Assembly (NCBI RefSeq): GCF_018417475.1
Contig: NZ_CP054856.1
Coordinates: forward strand, 3,689,001-3,753,000
DNA length: 64,000 bases
Direction: 5' to 3'
Origin: Novosphingobium decolorationis
Lineage (GTDB): Bacteria > Pseudomonadota > Alphaproteobacteria > Sphingomonadales > Sphingomonadaceae
Below are positions 1 to 8,468 of this stretch, in pieces (position 1 is the first letter of the stretch; every line of letters begins with the position of its first letter). Both the position numbers and the translations under genes were made by a program. The notes under the pieces were generated by a model, which saw only the letters and a list, made by a program, of their open reading frames with translations, did no database searches and had not been told where the DNA came from.

Positions 1-280
1 ACTCTAGAGCGATGGCACCGAAGGTTGCATTGCGTTCAATGCCTGGAGAGGTATCCGAACCCGCGAATGGGTCGTGCCCATCCCTGATCTTGGCGTTGGT
101 TTTATCGCGTTTTCGTCGCGCTTGTTGGAGGCTGACCTCCGGATAGGCTCCCAGGCCCTTCTGTCTGCGACGCCCCTTTGTATAGCGAACGTAGGTCCAC
201 CGCTTGGCCCCGGTTTTGCTGATGTCGAGATACAGGCGATCACCGTCAGAATGGAGGCCGGGTTCGGAAAGGCGTTTTAC

Positions 281-288
281 GGAACGCG
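281..288. repeat. 8-bp target-site duplication, left copy
   Basis: GGAACGCG directly abuts the left inverted repeat and is repeated exactly at 1648-1655 on the right. Removing one copy together with the IS restores the integrase reading frame. Confidence 0.93.
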
Positions 289-1647
289 GGTCGTGTCCCA
301 CGGGGTGGTGTAGGAAGGTTTCCCTGAGAGGGTGGCCACCGTCGATCTTCTGGTAGGGTTCGGATGCGAACTCGAACCTGGAGAAGAAGACGATGACCGA
401 CGACAGAATGGCCCTTGTTGAGCTGATTGAGCAAGGGGCTGATAGTGATTTGGTGCGTGAGATGCTGGCTTTCGCCGCCGAGCGCATGATGGATTTGGAG
501 ATCGAGGCGAAGACCGGTGCTCGCGCCGGCACGCGCAGCCCGGAGCGGCTCAACCACCGCAATGGCTACCGCGAGCGTGGGTGGGATACGCGCGCCGGGC
601 GGATCGAACTGGCGATTCCGAAGCTGCGTAAAGGCAGCTACTTTCCCAGCTTCCTGGAACCGCGCCGCACCGCAGAGAAGGCTCTGGCGGCGGTGATCCA
701 GGAGGCTTACGTCCACGGTGTCTCGACGCGCTCGGTCGATGATCTGGTAAAGGCTATGGGGGCCAGCGGTGTGTCGAAGAGCCAGGTCAGCCGCCTGGTC
801 GCCGAGATCGACGAGCGGGTGAACGCCTTCCTCACGCGGCCGATCGAGGGCGAGTGGCCCTACCTGTGGATCGACGCCACCTACCTCAAGGTGCGTGAGG
901 GCGGACGGATCGTCTCGATGGCGGCGATAATCGCCGTTGGTGTCAACACCGATGGCCGCCGCGAAGTGCTGGGCGTCGCCACCGGCCCTTCGGAGGCGGA
1001 GCCCTTCTGGAAAGCCTTCCTGCGCTCTCTGGCCGACCGAGGCCTGCGCGGAGTGAAGCTTGTCATCGCCGATGATCACAAGGGGCTGCGCGCCGCCGCG
1101 AGCAAGGTGTTCAGCGCCAGCCAACAGCGATGCCGGGTGCACTGGATGCGCAATGCGCTGGCCCATGCTGCGCCCAAGCAGCGGCCCGCCGTCATCGCCA
1201 TGATCAAGACCATCTTCGCGCAGGAAACGGCCGAGGCGGCTCTCCAGCAGTGGGAACAGGTTGCCGATGCCCTGCGCGAGAAGTTCCCGAAGCTCGCCGA
1301 CATGATGGACGCTTCGCGCGAGGACGTGCTCGCCTACATGACGTTCCCGAAGGACCACTGGGCGCAGATCGCCTCCACCAACCCGCTGGAAAGGGTGAAT
1401 AAAGAGATCAAACGCCGCTCCGACGTCATCGGCATCTTCCCGAACGATGCCTCCGTCGTACGTCTCGTCGGCGCGCTGATGCTGGAGCAGAACGATGAGT
1501 GGGCGGTATCCCGACGCTACATGACGCTGGAAACCCTCGGCTCGGTGAGCCATAATCCAATCGTCAGCCTGCCAGCCCTGGCTGCCTGACCCGAACCCGG
1601 TCCTGCCGAGGATCGACGGTTCCTACACCACCCCACGGGACACGACC
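289..1647 (+). mobile_element. Complete IS256-family insertion sequence
   Basis: A 1359-bp element with 28-bp terminal inverted repeats at 289-316 and 1620-1647 that differ at only two adjacent bases. It is flanked by a perfect 8-bp target duplication GGAACGCG (281-288 and 1648-1655), the length typical of IS256. It holds one intact transposase gene. Intact ends, duplication and ORF mean the insertion is recent and the copy may be active. It sits inside the integrase gene. Confidence 0.95.
393..1589 (+). CDS. IS256-family transposase
   Basis: DDE transposase of the Mutator/IS256 family, 398 aa, the usual length for the family. The catalytic core is visible: WIDATYLK near residue 155 (first Asp), VIADDHKGL near residue 227 (second Asp), the C/H pair CRVHWMRN soon after, and STNPLERVNKEIKRR near residue 330 with the catalytic Glu. 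The start ATG at 393 follows a GGAGAAGAAG stretch. It is the only gene in the element and is full length, so the copy is probably competent to transpose. Confidence 0.95.
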   Translation: MTDDRMALVELIEQGADSDLVREMLAFAAERMMDLEIEAKTGARAGTRSPERLNHRNGYRERGWDTRAGRIELAIPKLRKGSYFPSFLEPRRTAEKALAAVIQEAYVHGVSTRSVDDLVKAMGASGVSKSQVSRLVAEIDERVNAFLTRPIEGEWPYLWIDATYLKVREGGRIVSMAAIIAVGVNTDGRREVLGVATGPSEAEPFWKAFLRSLADRGLRGVKLVIADDHKGLRAAASKVFSASQQRCRVHWMRNALAHAAPKQRPAVIAMIKTIFAQETAEAALQQWEQVADALREKFPKLADMMDASREDVLAYMTFPKDHWAQIASTNPLERVNKEIKRRSDVIGIFPNDASVVRLVGALMLEQNDEWAVSRRYMTLETLGSVSHNPIVSLPALAA

Positions 1648-1839
1648 GGAACGCGCTGTGAGTTTGTGGGTTTTGCGGGGCACGATCAGTCTCCCGCAGT
1701 CGGCATCGATATGATGCAGGTATGTTTATGAAATGGCATCGTTGTCCTGCCTGGCATGGAACATCAGGGGTGGTGCTGCGAGGGGACGGTCGAAGTGGCG
1801 CAGGCATCAAGATCGCCTGGTCCACCTCGCCGTTGCAGC

Positions 1840-2158
1840 GAGAGCAACTTCGAAGATCAGGGTGGACAATGGCCCTGAATTCATCTCCCGGGCGCTCGAT
1901 CATTGGGCTTACATCAATCGGGTAACGCTGGACTTCAGCAGGCCGGGCAAGCCGACCGACAATGCCTTTGTGGAGTCCTTCAACGGCCGGCTCAGGGACG
2001 AGTGCCTGAACACGCATTGGTTCTTGTCATTGGACGATGCCAGGACCAAGATCGAGGCGTGGCGGACGGACTTTAACGAAAGCCGACCTCACACATCCCT
2101 GGGGTTCATGACGCCTGCCGAATTTGCTTCATCGGCCGGGGTTAACCCCGGCCGATGA
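1840..2158 (+). pseudogene. IS3-family transposase OrfB, C-terminal remnant
   Basis: From about 1855 the frame encodes the end of an IS3-type DDE transposase: VDNGPEF (second Asp), NAFVESFNGRLRDE (catalytic Glu), WRTDFNESRPHTSLG and TPAEF. The first two thirds of OrfB and all of OrfA are missing; the 5' part of the open frame before about 1845 is unrelated. The terminal sequence around 2185-2206 (GGGACAGGGTCAAATCC) may be the old right end of the IS. It is a dead remnant beside the integrase start. Confidence 0.85.
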
Positions 2159-2391
2159 AGCGCAGGATCTCTTGTTCTGGCCGGGGGCAAATCCGGGACA
2201 GGGTCAAATCCACTTACAAACCTCAAAGGCTGTTGAGATTAAAGCGAGCCACTTCTGAAATCCAAGGGGGCGAAACACTGCCTGACGCGAGGTTCGGGAT
2301 GTGTCGAATATCGCTTGTCGTCGTGTTTTGAGCTCGGCCATCTGTGCTCTGCGAAACTATAAGCCGTCAAATCCGATCATGAGAGAAGAAC

Positions 2392-3459
2392 TCAAAAGCT
2401 GCCCATCGCCAGCATTACACGGGTATGCATTTCGCTGCACAGTTCTTCAGGCGCCTCGATGCGGATATCGCCGCCCCAGGTGAAGACGTGCTCTGCGATT
2501 TCGCGCAGGCCTGCTGCGCGGAATTTGATCAGGAGATCCTCGCCGTCTGGCTCCAAGGTCTGTGCAGGGTGAAAACGCCAGTGGCGGGCACGCTCGACTG
2601 CGCTGGGGAGGGCACGCAGGACAATGTCGTAGGCTTCGCCCTGCCAGATGCCGAAGCTAGTGGAGATCCAGGCATCAAGATCCCAGTCGTCGGGAGCGCA
2701 GCCGGGGTGATTGGACAAGTGGACTGCGCGCATCCGGTCAAGCCGGTAATATACAGGTGGGCGCTCGGCCTTGCCTTCGCGCGGGGGGAGTTTGCCGACG
2801 AGGTACGTGGTGGGCCCGTGCACGAGTCCATAGGGAATGACACGCCGCCACTGCGGGTCTTCACCGTCTTTTCCAGCATAGTCGAACTCGACGCAGTTGC
2901 CCGCCAGGATCGCGTGTTGGATTACCACCAGTGCTTGCGAGCCTGCCTCGTGCAGCGGGCCTGCCTCGATCCGGGTGCGCTGAAGCCGCACCAGCGCATC
3001 GAGATCGGGGGCGATGCGGTTGCGTTCGCGGGTGTCGAACGTGGACTTGATCTTGGCGAGAAGGGCCGCAAGTTGCCCGGCGTGCCCAGCCCCTTCGCGG
3101 CCGCGTGCGGTGACTTCCGCTTCGAGGGCAGCCACTTCTTCGGCAGAGGGGATCGTGTAGGCCCGATTGAGGCGATCGGGGATACGCAACCGCTTGGGGC
3201 TTTCGCCCGCAATTTCTTCGATGTTGAAGCCGGCTGCAATCAACGTCTTGAGCAGACGTTGCACAGTGCGCTTGTGGCCGCCCAGATCTTGGGCGAGCTC
3301 TTCCAGTGTCAGGCCATCGGTCGTCTCGGTGAGAAGGTGAACGGTGCGCAAGGCACGCAAGAGCGGCTTCATTCGGGGCTCTTCCACCGGACCTTCATCC
3401 GAGCGCACGCGCTTGGTTGCGCCCCTTGCCTCTGCGTGTACCTTCGTTGCCACTGCCAT
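2392..3459 (-). CDS. WYL-domain transcriptional regulator
   Basis: DNA-binding regulator, 355 aa, cytoplasmic. After a basic leader of about 30 residues there is a winged helix-turn-helix (LTLEELAQDLGGHKRTVQRLL, residues about 50-75), then a WYL sensor domain (CVEFDYAG; VIPYGLVHGPTTYLVG; YYRLDRM) and a C-terminal WCX extension (FHPAQTLEP; IRIEAPEEL). Proteins of this build (BrxR/CapW type) commonly repress phage-defence operons and are thought to sense nucleic-acid ligands through WYL. It is the leftmost island gene and is transcribed leftwards, alone. A related, broken copy lies at about 25160-25434 before another defence operon. A shorter start at residue 30 (Met) is possible. Function is inferred from family and context. 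Confidence 0.88.
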   Translation of the reverse strand: MAVATKVHAEARGATKRVRSDEGPVEEPRMKPLLRALRTVHLLTETTDGLTLEELAQDLGGHKRTVQRLLKTLIAAGFNIEEIAGESPKRLRIPDRLNRAYTIPSAEEVAALEAEVTARGREGAGHAGQLAALLAKIKSTFDTRERNRIAPDLDALVRLQRTRIEAGPLHEAGSQALVVIQHAILAGNCVEFDYAGKDGEDPQWRRVIPYGLVHGPTTYLVGKLPPREGKAERPPVYYRLDRMRAVHLSNHPGCAPDDWDLDAWISTSFGIWQGEAYDIVLRALPSAVERARHWRFHPAQTLEPDGEDLLIKFRAAGLREIAEHVFTWGGDIRIEAPEELCSEMHTRVMLAMGSF

Positions 3460-3874
3460 CCCCGCATGACCGGAATTGAACTATGCCTTAGCCCGTTTCC
3501 TCCTAAAGGAAAGCAGACAATTCAGCTAGATGCGCTTGCTCTAGCCATCTGATGACCGCTTCTGTCATGCGGCAGCCGTACCGCCGGTCCGATTACGATC
3601 GGAAGGGCCATGCGCGATGTTCCAAGTTCTATACTTTTACCGCATGGATATTCCTCGCCGCGAATTTCACGACGTCGATCCTGAAGCGGATCGCTTCTGT
3701 ATCCAAACCATCCCCTTGCGGGCTTTTGAGGACGTAATCACCCCCAGGATCTTCCTCAAGCGCCTCGGATCGGGAGGGCGCACTCGAGGGAAGCCTGATC
3801 GTATGAAGAGTTTGGCTCCTTGGGTAAGGCCGATTGGCGTCTTATTATGTCACTGATAAGAAGAGATAATTGAG
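3460..3874. other. Intergenic region between WYL regulator and membrane protein gene
   Basis: 415 bp upstream of two divergent genes, so it should hold both promoters. Short rightward frames (for example 3617-3856) have no recognisable motif and no convincing start. I see no repeat or RNA gene. The inverted pair CCTCCT/AGGA near 3500 is too short to call an operator. Confidence 0.4.
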
Positions 3875-4594
3875 ATGGTCCGTGTTGTCATAGTGCTAAT
3901 TGTGCTGGCCGCGCTTGCCATTGTTGCCATCGGCATTTTCATGGCGCTGGTTACAAGGCTTCTCAAAGCCATCGCTTTCATCGCAGTTTCTGTTGGGCTT
4001 TGGCTTGTGGTCGATTGGGTCGTTATCACGCTCGGGTGGAATGAAGTACGGGCCAATCTGTTGGCGTTGCTGCTCGTCATTGCACTTGGAGCGGCTTACC
4101 TCGGCCAGCGATCACGGGTCAAGAAAGGAGCGGGCGGATCTCACAAAGCTCCGTTTGATTGCAGAATGCGCGCACCAGCTGTCGCGGACATAACGCTCGA
4201 TGGCGAAGAGGAAGGCGGCCCGCAAACGGAAGCCGTCCTCGTGCAACCGTGGGAACGCCTGTTCGCGATGACCCGACGTGACGATCATGCCCAACTGCAT
4301 GCTGCCCGCGGGCGCTGTAACCGGCTGCTTGCCTGCAAGGCGCCCGATTACGATGCGCAAGGCTATGCGGTCCACCTGCGCCGCGCCATTCCGCTCCTTG
4401 CCCACCACAACGAGACGATCTGGGCCGTTGCCGACAGGGGCCGCAGGCGCGAAATATCCGTTGCGATCGTTGCAGACTGCAAGGCCATGGGAGAGACGGC
4501 CGCCGAACATCTCGCCCGCCTGGCGATCATGCAGGAAACCGACCTGGCCATCGTGCGCCAGCATATCGCCAATGCGGCAAAGCGGGACAGTTAA
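3875..4594 (+). CDS. Unknown inner-membrane protein with cytoplasmic domain
   Basis: 239 aa, family not recognised. The N-terminus has two or three strongly hydrophobic helices (residues about 3-26, 30-50 and 60-77), ending in a positive QRSRVKK boundary. A soluble domain of about 160 residues follows, charged and predicted helical towards the end (HLARLAIMQETDLAIVRQHIANAAK). The start ATG at 3875 follows AAGAAGAGATAATTGAG. The gene converges on the unknown pair 4625-6546 and shares a terminator with it. Position next to a WYL regulator suggests a role in island defence, perhaps a membrane effector, but nothing in the sequence proves it. Confidence 0.7.
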   Translation: MVRVVIVLIVLAALAIVAIGIFMALVTRLLKAIAFIAVSVGLWLVVDWVVITLGWNEVRANLLALLLVIALGAAYLGQRSRVKKGAGGSHKAPFDCRMRAPAVADITLDGEEEGGPQTEAVLVQPWERLFAMTRRDDHAQLHAARGRCNRLLACKAPDYDAQGYAVHLRRAIPLLAHHNETIWAVADRGRRREISVAIVADCKAMGETAAEHLARLAIMQETDLAIVRQHIANAAKRDS

Positions 4595-4610
4595 CTTTTT
4601 CGTCCCGCTT
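4580..4610. terminator. Bidirectional terminator hairpin
   Basis: AAGCGGGAC (4580-4588) pairs perfectly with GTCCCGCTT (4602-4610), with a T-rich loop. It lies between the convergent ends of the genes at 3875-4594 and 4625-5821. Confidence 0.7.
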
Positions 4611-4624
4611 CAGCCGCTTTGAGA

Positions 4625-5821
4625 TCAGCTTGTCGTTTCGCTTTCGTCCGCAGAGAGCATCAGGATCGGTGCTTCCCGTTCGCTACGGGCTTCTTCCAGC
4701 CATTCGCGTGGAGCGATCCCCCGGTGTTGCAACAGCGGTAGAGGCGCAGCGCGTGTAGCGGTCGCGGCCTCCCGGCCACGGATCTTTTCCAGCAAGGGGC
4801 GGGCGGCATCGCGGGCTTCGATCATCGCGAGTTCGTAATCGCTGCTGCCCGCTTCGGCCTGACTGTTCAGGTTAAGCGCTGAAAGTTCGACGAGGCCTAT
4901 TGATCCGGTCAACATCTCAACCTGTGAAGCTGCCTCCTGTGCCACGGAAATCGCCATGGGGGCCTCGTTGCACGCGGCCAGTGCAGCAACTCGAAGCCCG
5001 GAGGCGAGTGTCGCGCTGTCGAGCATGGCATCGGCTAGCGCCATATTCCCGATATCTTCGGTCAGAAGATCATGAGCGCGGCGAACGAAGCGATCTTGCA
5101 GGGTGCGCGCGTCCTGGTTGATCCGCAGCCACTGCTGTTCGGCCCGGCCCTTGTCGCCAAACTGCCAAGATTCCTCGTAGAGGCTGGTTAGCGAGTGGAT
5201 CTGCACGAAATCTGCATCAATCAGGTCTTGGCGCACCCGTTCGATCTGTGATCCGATCATGCCGATCCGATCACCCATTCCGCGAAGGGTTTCCTGCACA
5301 CGGTTGAGCTTGGCCGTCATTACGCCGAAACCGACAACCGATATGCCCAGACCTGAAGCGCTCAGCGCCAGATTCGCAATGCCGAGGTTCGAGAGCAGAT
5401 CAACGCCCTGGCCAAACTGGTTGGAAAGGCCGTCGAGCTTACCATCCATCGTATCTAGCTTATCCTCGATACGGCCAACGCCTTCTTCGATCCGGCCGGT
5501 GCTTGCTTCCACCCGATTGACGTCCTTTTGGATCGCCGCATTCTGCATGAGCCGTCCGGCCTGCATCGCCAGATCGGCTGCAACCGTTCCTGCTGCCAAC
5601 CCCGCATTGCCCGTGCTTGCAAATGCAGAGACCCCCTTGCCAAGCGCGCCGCTCAACGGTTTGGCGATAGGGCCTGCTTCCTGCAGGAAACCGACGATGC
5701 GACCGGTCTTGGTTTCACGTAGTACGGATCCGGTCAGCTTTAATGCACCCTGGGCCAGAGCCAGGCGATGTTCGGGGGGGACCTGCCGCAGCAAGGTCGT
5801 GGCAACGTGAAAGAGACTCAC
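4625..5821 (-). CDS. Unknown glycine/alanine-rich protein with coiled coil
   Basis: 398 aa, family not recognised. The start is taken as GTG at 5821, which overlaps the TGA of the upstream gene by four bases (GTGA) and follows a GGAG. The open frame extends further upstream but only inside that gene. Sequence features in order: an Ala/Gly-rich region (GALGKGVSAFASTGNAGLAAG), a helical heptad-like stretch (RVEASTGRIEEGVGRIEDKLDTMDGKLDGL) suggesting a coiled coil, a hydrophobic Gly-rich segment (ANLALSASGLGISVVGFGVM) that could insert in a membrane, a second helical stretch, then a mostly helical C-terminus. It is translationally coupled to 5818-6546, so the two products probably act together. 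A pore or signalling role is only a guess. Confidence 0.7.
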   Translation of the reverse strand: MSLFHVATTLLRQVPPEHRLALAQGALKLTGSVLRETKTGRIVGFLQEAGPIAKPLSGALGKGVSAFASTGNAGLAAGTVAADLAMQAGRLMQNAAIQKDVNRVEASTGRIEEGVGRIEDKLDTMDGKLDGLSNQFGQGVDLLSNLGIANLALSASGLGISVVGFGVMTAKLNRVQETLRGMGDRIGMIGSQIERVRQDLIDADFVQIHSLTSLYEESWQFGDKGRAEQQWLRINQDARTLQDRFVRRAHDLLTEDIGNMALADAMLDSATLASGLRVAALAACNEAPMAISVAQEAASQVEMLTGSIGLVELSALNLNSQAEAGSSDYELAMIEARDAARPLLEKIRGREAATATRAAPLPLLQHRGIAPREWLEEARSEREAPILMLSADESETTS

Positions 5822-6546
5822 AGGGTCATGCTCCGGGCTTCGTGGGCCGTGTCTTCGATCAGAGCGATCAGTTGCAGCTTGAATGGCATCTGTTGGCTCG
5901 CGCTGCGCGTGTCGCCCATCCACACGCCCGCCACGCGTTCCTGGGCAAGCCGGCGCAGCCGGGAATAGAGCCCCGTGCTATCCTGCAAGGATCGGCTCAC
6001 GCTGTCTGCAGCGTGGGACACCCCTTCGGCGGCCCGATCCCGTAGGCGTAGAGCTTTGTGGATCAACGTGTTGTCGGATACGAAGCCGCGGACCTTCCCA
6101 AACCTTCTCGTGATGCCTTTGGACGGGGCGGATTGGTCGCCATTGCTGGGCTTGGGGCCAGAGGCTTGAGGTGCAGGCTCACCACTGACCGGCGTATCGC
6201 TTGGCATTGGGGCTTGTGGCATGATCAACGCATCGCCACTCCCGGCCAGTGCCTGTGCCAGCGAGGCCAAGCTTTCATCGAGGGCGCGCAGTTCGTCCGC
6301 AGCCTGTCCGAGGAAGCCGTGCAGTCGGGCTGCGATGGCCTCTCGCATCAATGCATCAATGCGGTTGTCGACGAAGGCGGCCGGATCCCAAAGTGATTGC
6401 CCCAGATCCGCATCGACGATCTGGCCGTCGAATGCGGATCGAGCGACCATTCCAGCACCATTGATGATCTGTACAGCTGCGAAGTATTGCCTGTCTCTCC
6501 ATTCGGCGATGGCTTGCCGTCGCGACAGGAAGTTGATGTCAATCAC
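5818..6546 (-). CDS. Unknown protein, first gene of a coupled pair
   Basis: 242 aa, not recognised. The N-terminal 110 residues are predicted helical (LSRRQAIAEWRDRQYFAAVQIINGAG; DNRIDALMREAIAARL). A low-complexity Pro/Ser/Ala linker (about residues 112-142) follows, and then a basic helical C-terminus (KALRLRDRAAEGVSHAADSVSRSL). There is no signal peptide or clear membrane segment. It ends in a four-base overlap with the next gene, so the two form an operon. The left IS630 end lies about 250 bp upstream, so the operon promoter is expected in 6547-6798. Confidence 0.68.
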   Translation of the reverse strand: MIDINFLSRRQAIAEWRDRQYFAAVQIINGAGMVARSAFDGQIVDADLGQSLWDPAAFVDNRIDALMREAIAARLHGFLGQAADELRALDESLASLAQALAGSGDALIMPQAPMPSDTPVSGEPAPQASGPKPSNGDQSAPSKGITRRFGKVRGFVSDNTLIHKALRLRDRAAEGVSHAADSVSRSLQDSTGLYSRLRRLAQERVAGVWMGDTRSASQQMPFKLQLIALIEDTAHEARSMTL

Positions 6547-6798
6547 GCTCGGTCCCGCCTGTATCCAATTGATTTCAACTTTCTGCTTTACGTGTCATTC
6601 GCCTTTGATCCAGCACTATATGCTCCGCATAGCTTAGGGCATCCTTGGCGCATGGCCGAATTTGTCGCAAATCAAGCGATTTGGCAGATCATTCATAAAG
6701 AGAAAGCCCCATTTCGGAATGTTTCACGGAGTTTGGCTGCAAAGCAGGTTTCCGGGCCGAGCCGACCGCCTTGGTGCTTGCCAAGAGACGACGTTCTA

Positions 6799-7844
6799 GA
6801 GCAGTTTTCGATCATTCTGGTTCATAGCCGCACGATCTGAAGTAGTTGGCGCATTCCTGAGGCTGGAAGATATCGACGAGTTTGCCGATCAAGCTCCACA
6901 GGCCGCTGACCGTTCGCTCGCCCGCTTTACGGAGCATGGCCTTCAAGCGGGAGAACGCTTTCTCGATCGGGTTGAAGTCTGGGCTGTAGGGCGGGAGAAA
7001 GCGCAGGGTTGCGCCTGCAGCCTCGATGAGCACCTGCACCGATGCGCGCTTGTGGCTCGACAGGTTGTCCATGATGACGACGTCGCCGGGCCGCAGTTCC
7101 GGGACGAGGACCTGAGCGACGTAGGCTTCGAACCAGTCACCGTTAATCGGTCCATCGAGCACCATGGGCGCGACCATGCCAGTCATGCGCAGGCCAGCGA
7201 CGAGAGTGGTGGTTTTGCGGTGCCCGTGCGGGAAGCCCATCCGCAGTCGCTCGCCTTTCGGGCAACGTCCGTGGCTGCGGGTCATATTGGTCGCGGTCCA
7301 GGTTTCGTCGATGAAGACCAGGCGCTCCGGTTCGAGATCGAGTTGACCCTCGAACCAGTCCTGACGCTGTTTCAGGACGTCTGGTCGATCTTGCTCTATC
7401 GCATGGCCTGTCTTTTTTTGCGCGTCAGGCCACGGCGAACAAAAAAGCGATGTAGCCCGGCTACGGAAACGGCCATTCCCTTGTCCGCAAGCGCCAGACG
7501 TAGTTCTTCGAGGGTGATGTCCCTGCGCTCCTCCCAAATGGCCAGAATGTCCGCTGCCCGCTCTTCCACCCGCCGCGAGCGCATATCCCCGCCGCGCGGC
7601 TTTGGGGCTATGTCACCCGTCTCGCGCTGCTGTGCCCGCCAACGGACCGCCGTTGATGGTGCAACACCGAACCGGGCCGCCGCAGCACGGCAACTCGATC
7701 CACTGTCCACCGCTGCCAACAGCCGAGTGCGCAAATCCATCGAAAGAGCCATCCATGCCGGCCTCCTTCACCAGCACGGATTCTGAATCAGAAATCGCGC
7801 CCGAAGGGAATCCCAGACCGATTCAGAACGGTCGAAAACCGCTC
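6799..7844 (-). mobile_element. IS630-family insertion sequence
   Basis: About 1046 bp bounded by imperfect inverted repeats: GAGCAGTTTTCGATCATTCTG (left) versus GAGCGGTTTTCGACCGTTCTG (right, reverse complement). Each end is flanked by TA (6797-6798 and 7845-7846), the duplicated dinucleotide typical of IS630. The restored target is CTAG. It carries a transposase with a frameshift-type slippery run. The insertion falls exactly in the stop codon of the gene at 7844-8461 and preserves it. Confidence 0.92.
6812..7752 (-). CDS. IS630-family transposase, two frames joined by frameshift
   Basis: DDE transposase in two overlapping frames. The first (ATG at 7752, about 118 codons) holds the helix-turn-helix region (CRAAAARFGVAPSTAVRW). 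The second, ending at 6812, holds the catalytic core: LVFIDETW (first Asp), VIMDNLSSHK (second Asp) and PYSPDFNPIEKAFSRLK (Glu). The frames meet at a run of seven A on the coding strand (7413-7419), where reading CGC AAA AAA then slipping back one base gives a continuous protein. Programmed -1 slippage is known in this family, so the copy is probably functional rather than broken. Confidence 0.9.
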
Positions 7845-8461
7845 TAGATTTTCCTGATCTCTGTAGTTCGCACGCAGATGAGATCTCCGGTGTGCATTTC
7901 CAACTGGAAATGTGCGCCGCCGTCATAGTCCATCACTATCGTGCCAACTGCGCCTGCCGGAAAGGGCAGTCTGTCCACTAACAAGCAGACCTGGTCGCAC
8001 TCCCTGAATAGCGGGCAGGGTGAAGAAGGGAGGATCTTTGCCGATGTGACGCTGTGCAGGTCCCCTTCGAATTCCAACTGAGGGCTGCCCGTGAGGGTGG
8101 TGCGTGCCCAGCGTGCAAGCGGTTCGAACAAGTGCGCGCGCCAGAGCGTGGCAAGGCTGGGGTAGAAGCGAGGCGGAGTGTCCAGGCAGAGTGTGCAGCG
8201 CCATCCTTGATCTTCCTGCTGCGGGGCAAGGTCGTCGTCATAGACGAAGTCCCAGATGGTCCCGGCCTGCATCGCGGCGACACTGACGCCGTGCGGGCTA
8301 ATCCAGCCATCGAGGAGACCGGGAAGGGGTGGGAAGGCAAGGTTTGCCGCATCACGAGCCGGATCAGGCGTGAAGGTGATGAGTTCATCGATTCCGGTTG
8401 AGTGATGCCAGGTGGCGAATGCCTTGAGAAAAGGGCGAGGGGGTTGCTCGAGCTTAGCCAT
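7844..8461 (-). CDS. Unknown partner of the tandem AAA+ ATPase
   Basis: 205 aa, not recognised. Starts at ATG 8461, only 7 bp after the stop of the AAA+ gene, so they are co-transcribed. It has no signal peptide or membrane helix. It contains scattered cysteines (CTLC near residues 88-91; LFRECDQVC near residue 150) and acidic aromatic stretches (WDFVYDDDLAP, VMDYDGGAHFQLEMHTGD) resembling a beta-rich fold. An IS630 element has inserted at its stop: TA comes from the target and G from either the IS or the old flank, so the product length is unchanged. It may be an adaptor or substrate for the ATPase; this is inferred from the operon only. Confidence 0.7.
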   Translation of the reverse strand: MAKLEQPPRPFLKAFATWHHSTGIDELITFTPDPARDAANLAFPPLPGLLDGWISPHGVSVAAMQAGTIWDFVYDDDLAPQQEDQGWRCTLCLDTPPRFYPSLATLWRAHLFEPLARWARTTLTGSPQLEFEGDLHSVTSAKILPSSPCPLFRECDQVCLLVDRLPFPAGAVGTIVMDYDGGAHFQLEMHTGDLICVRTTEIRKI

Positions 8462-8468
8462 CGCTGCT

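Larger units (their letters stand above)
1..1683 (-). pseudogene. P4-type tyrosine recombinase (integrase), N-terminal part, split by IS256
   Basis: Site-specific recombinase that would move a genomic island. Reading leftwards from GTG at 1683 and skipping the IS (289-1647) and one target duplicate, one open frame continues to position 1. It gives an Arm-DNA-binding domain (DUF4102 type): a start like VPRKTHKLTARSVKRLSEPG, then GDRLYLDISKTGAKRW, then LGAYPEVSLQQARRKRD. The catalytic domain lies beyond the left edge. A GGGAG ribosome-binding site precedes the GTG. The IS enters after codon 12, so the gene is very likely inactive. This marks the region as an integrated element whose mobility was probably lost in cis. 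Family assignment is from recognised motifs; the att site is not visible. Confidence 0.85.

Noticed and set aside
246..1553. 435-codon leftward open frame
   Set aside because: It is antisense to the IS256 transposase, which has all catalytic motifs; this frame has none.
6812..7752. IS630 transposase as a pseudogene
   Set aside because: The two frames meet at an A7 slippery run that is typical of programmed frameshifting in this family.
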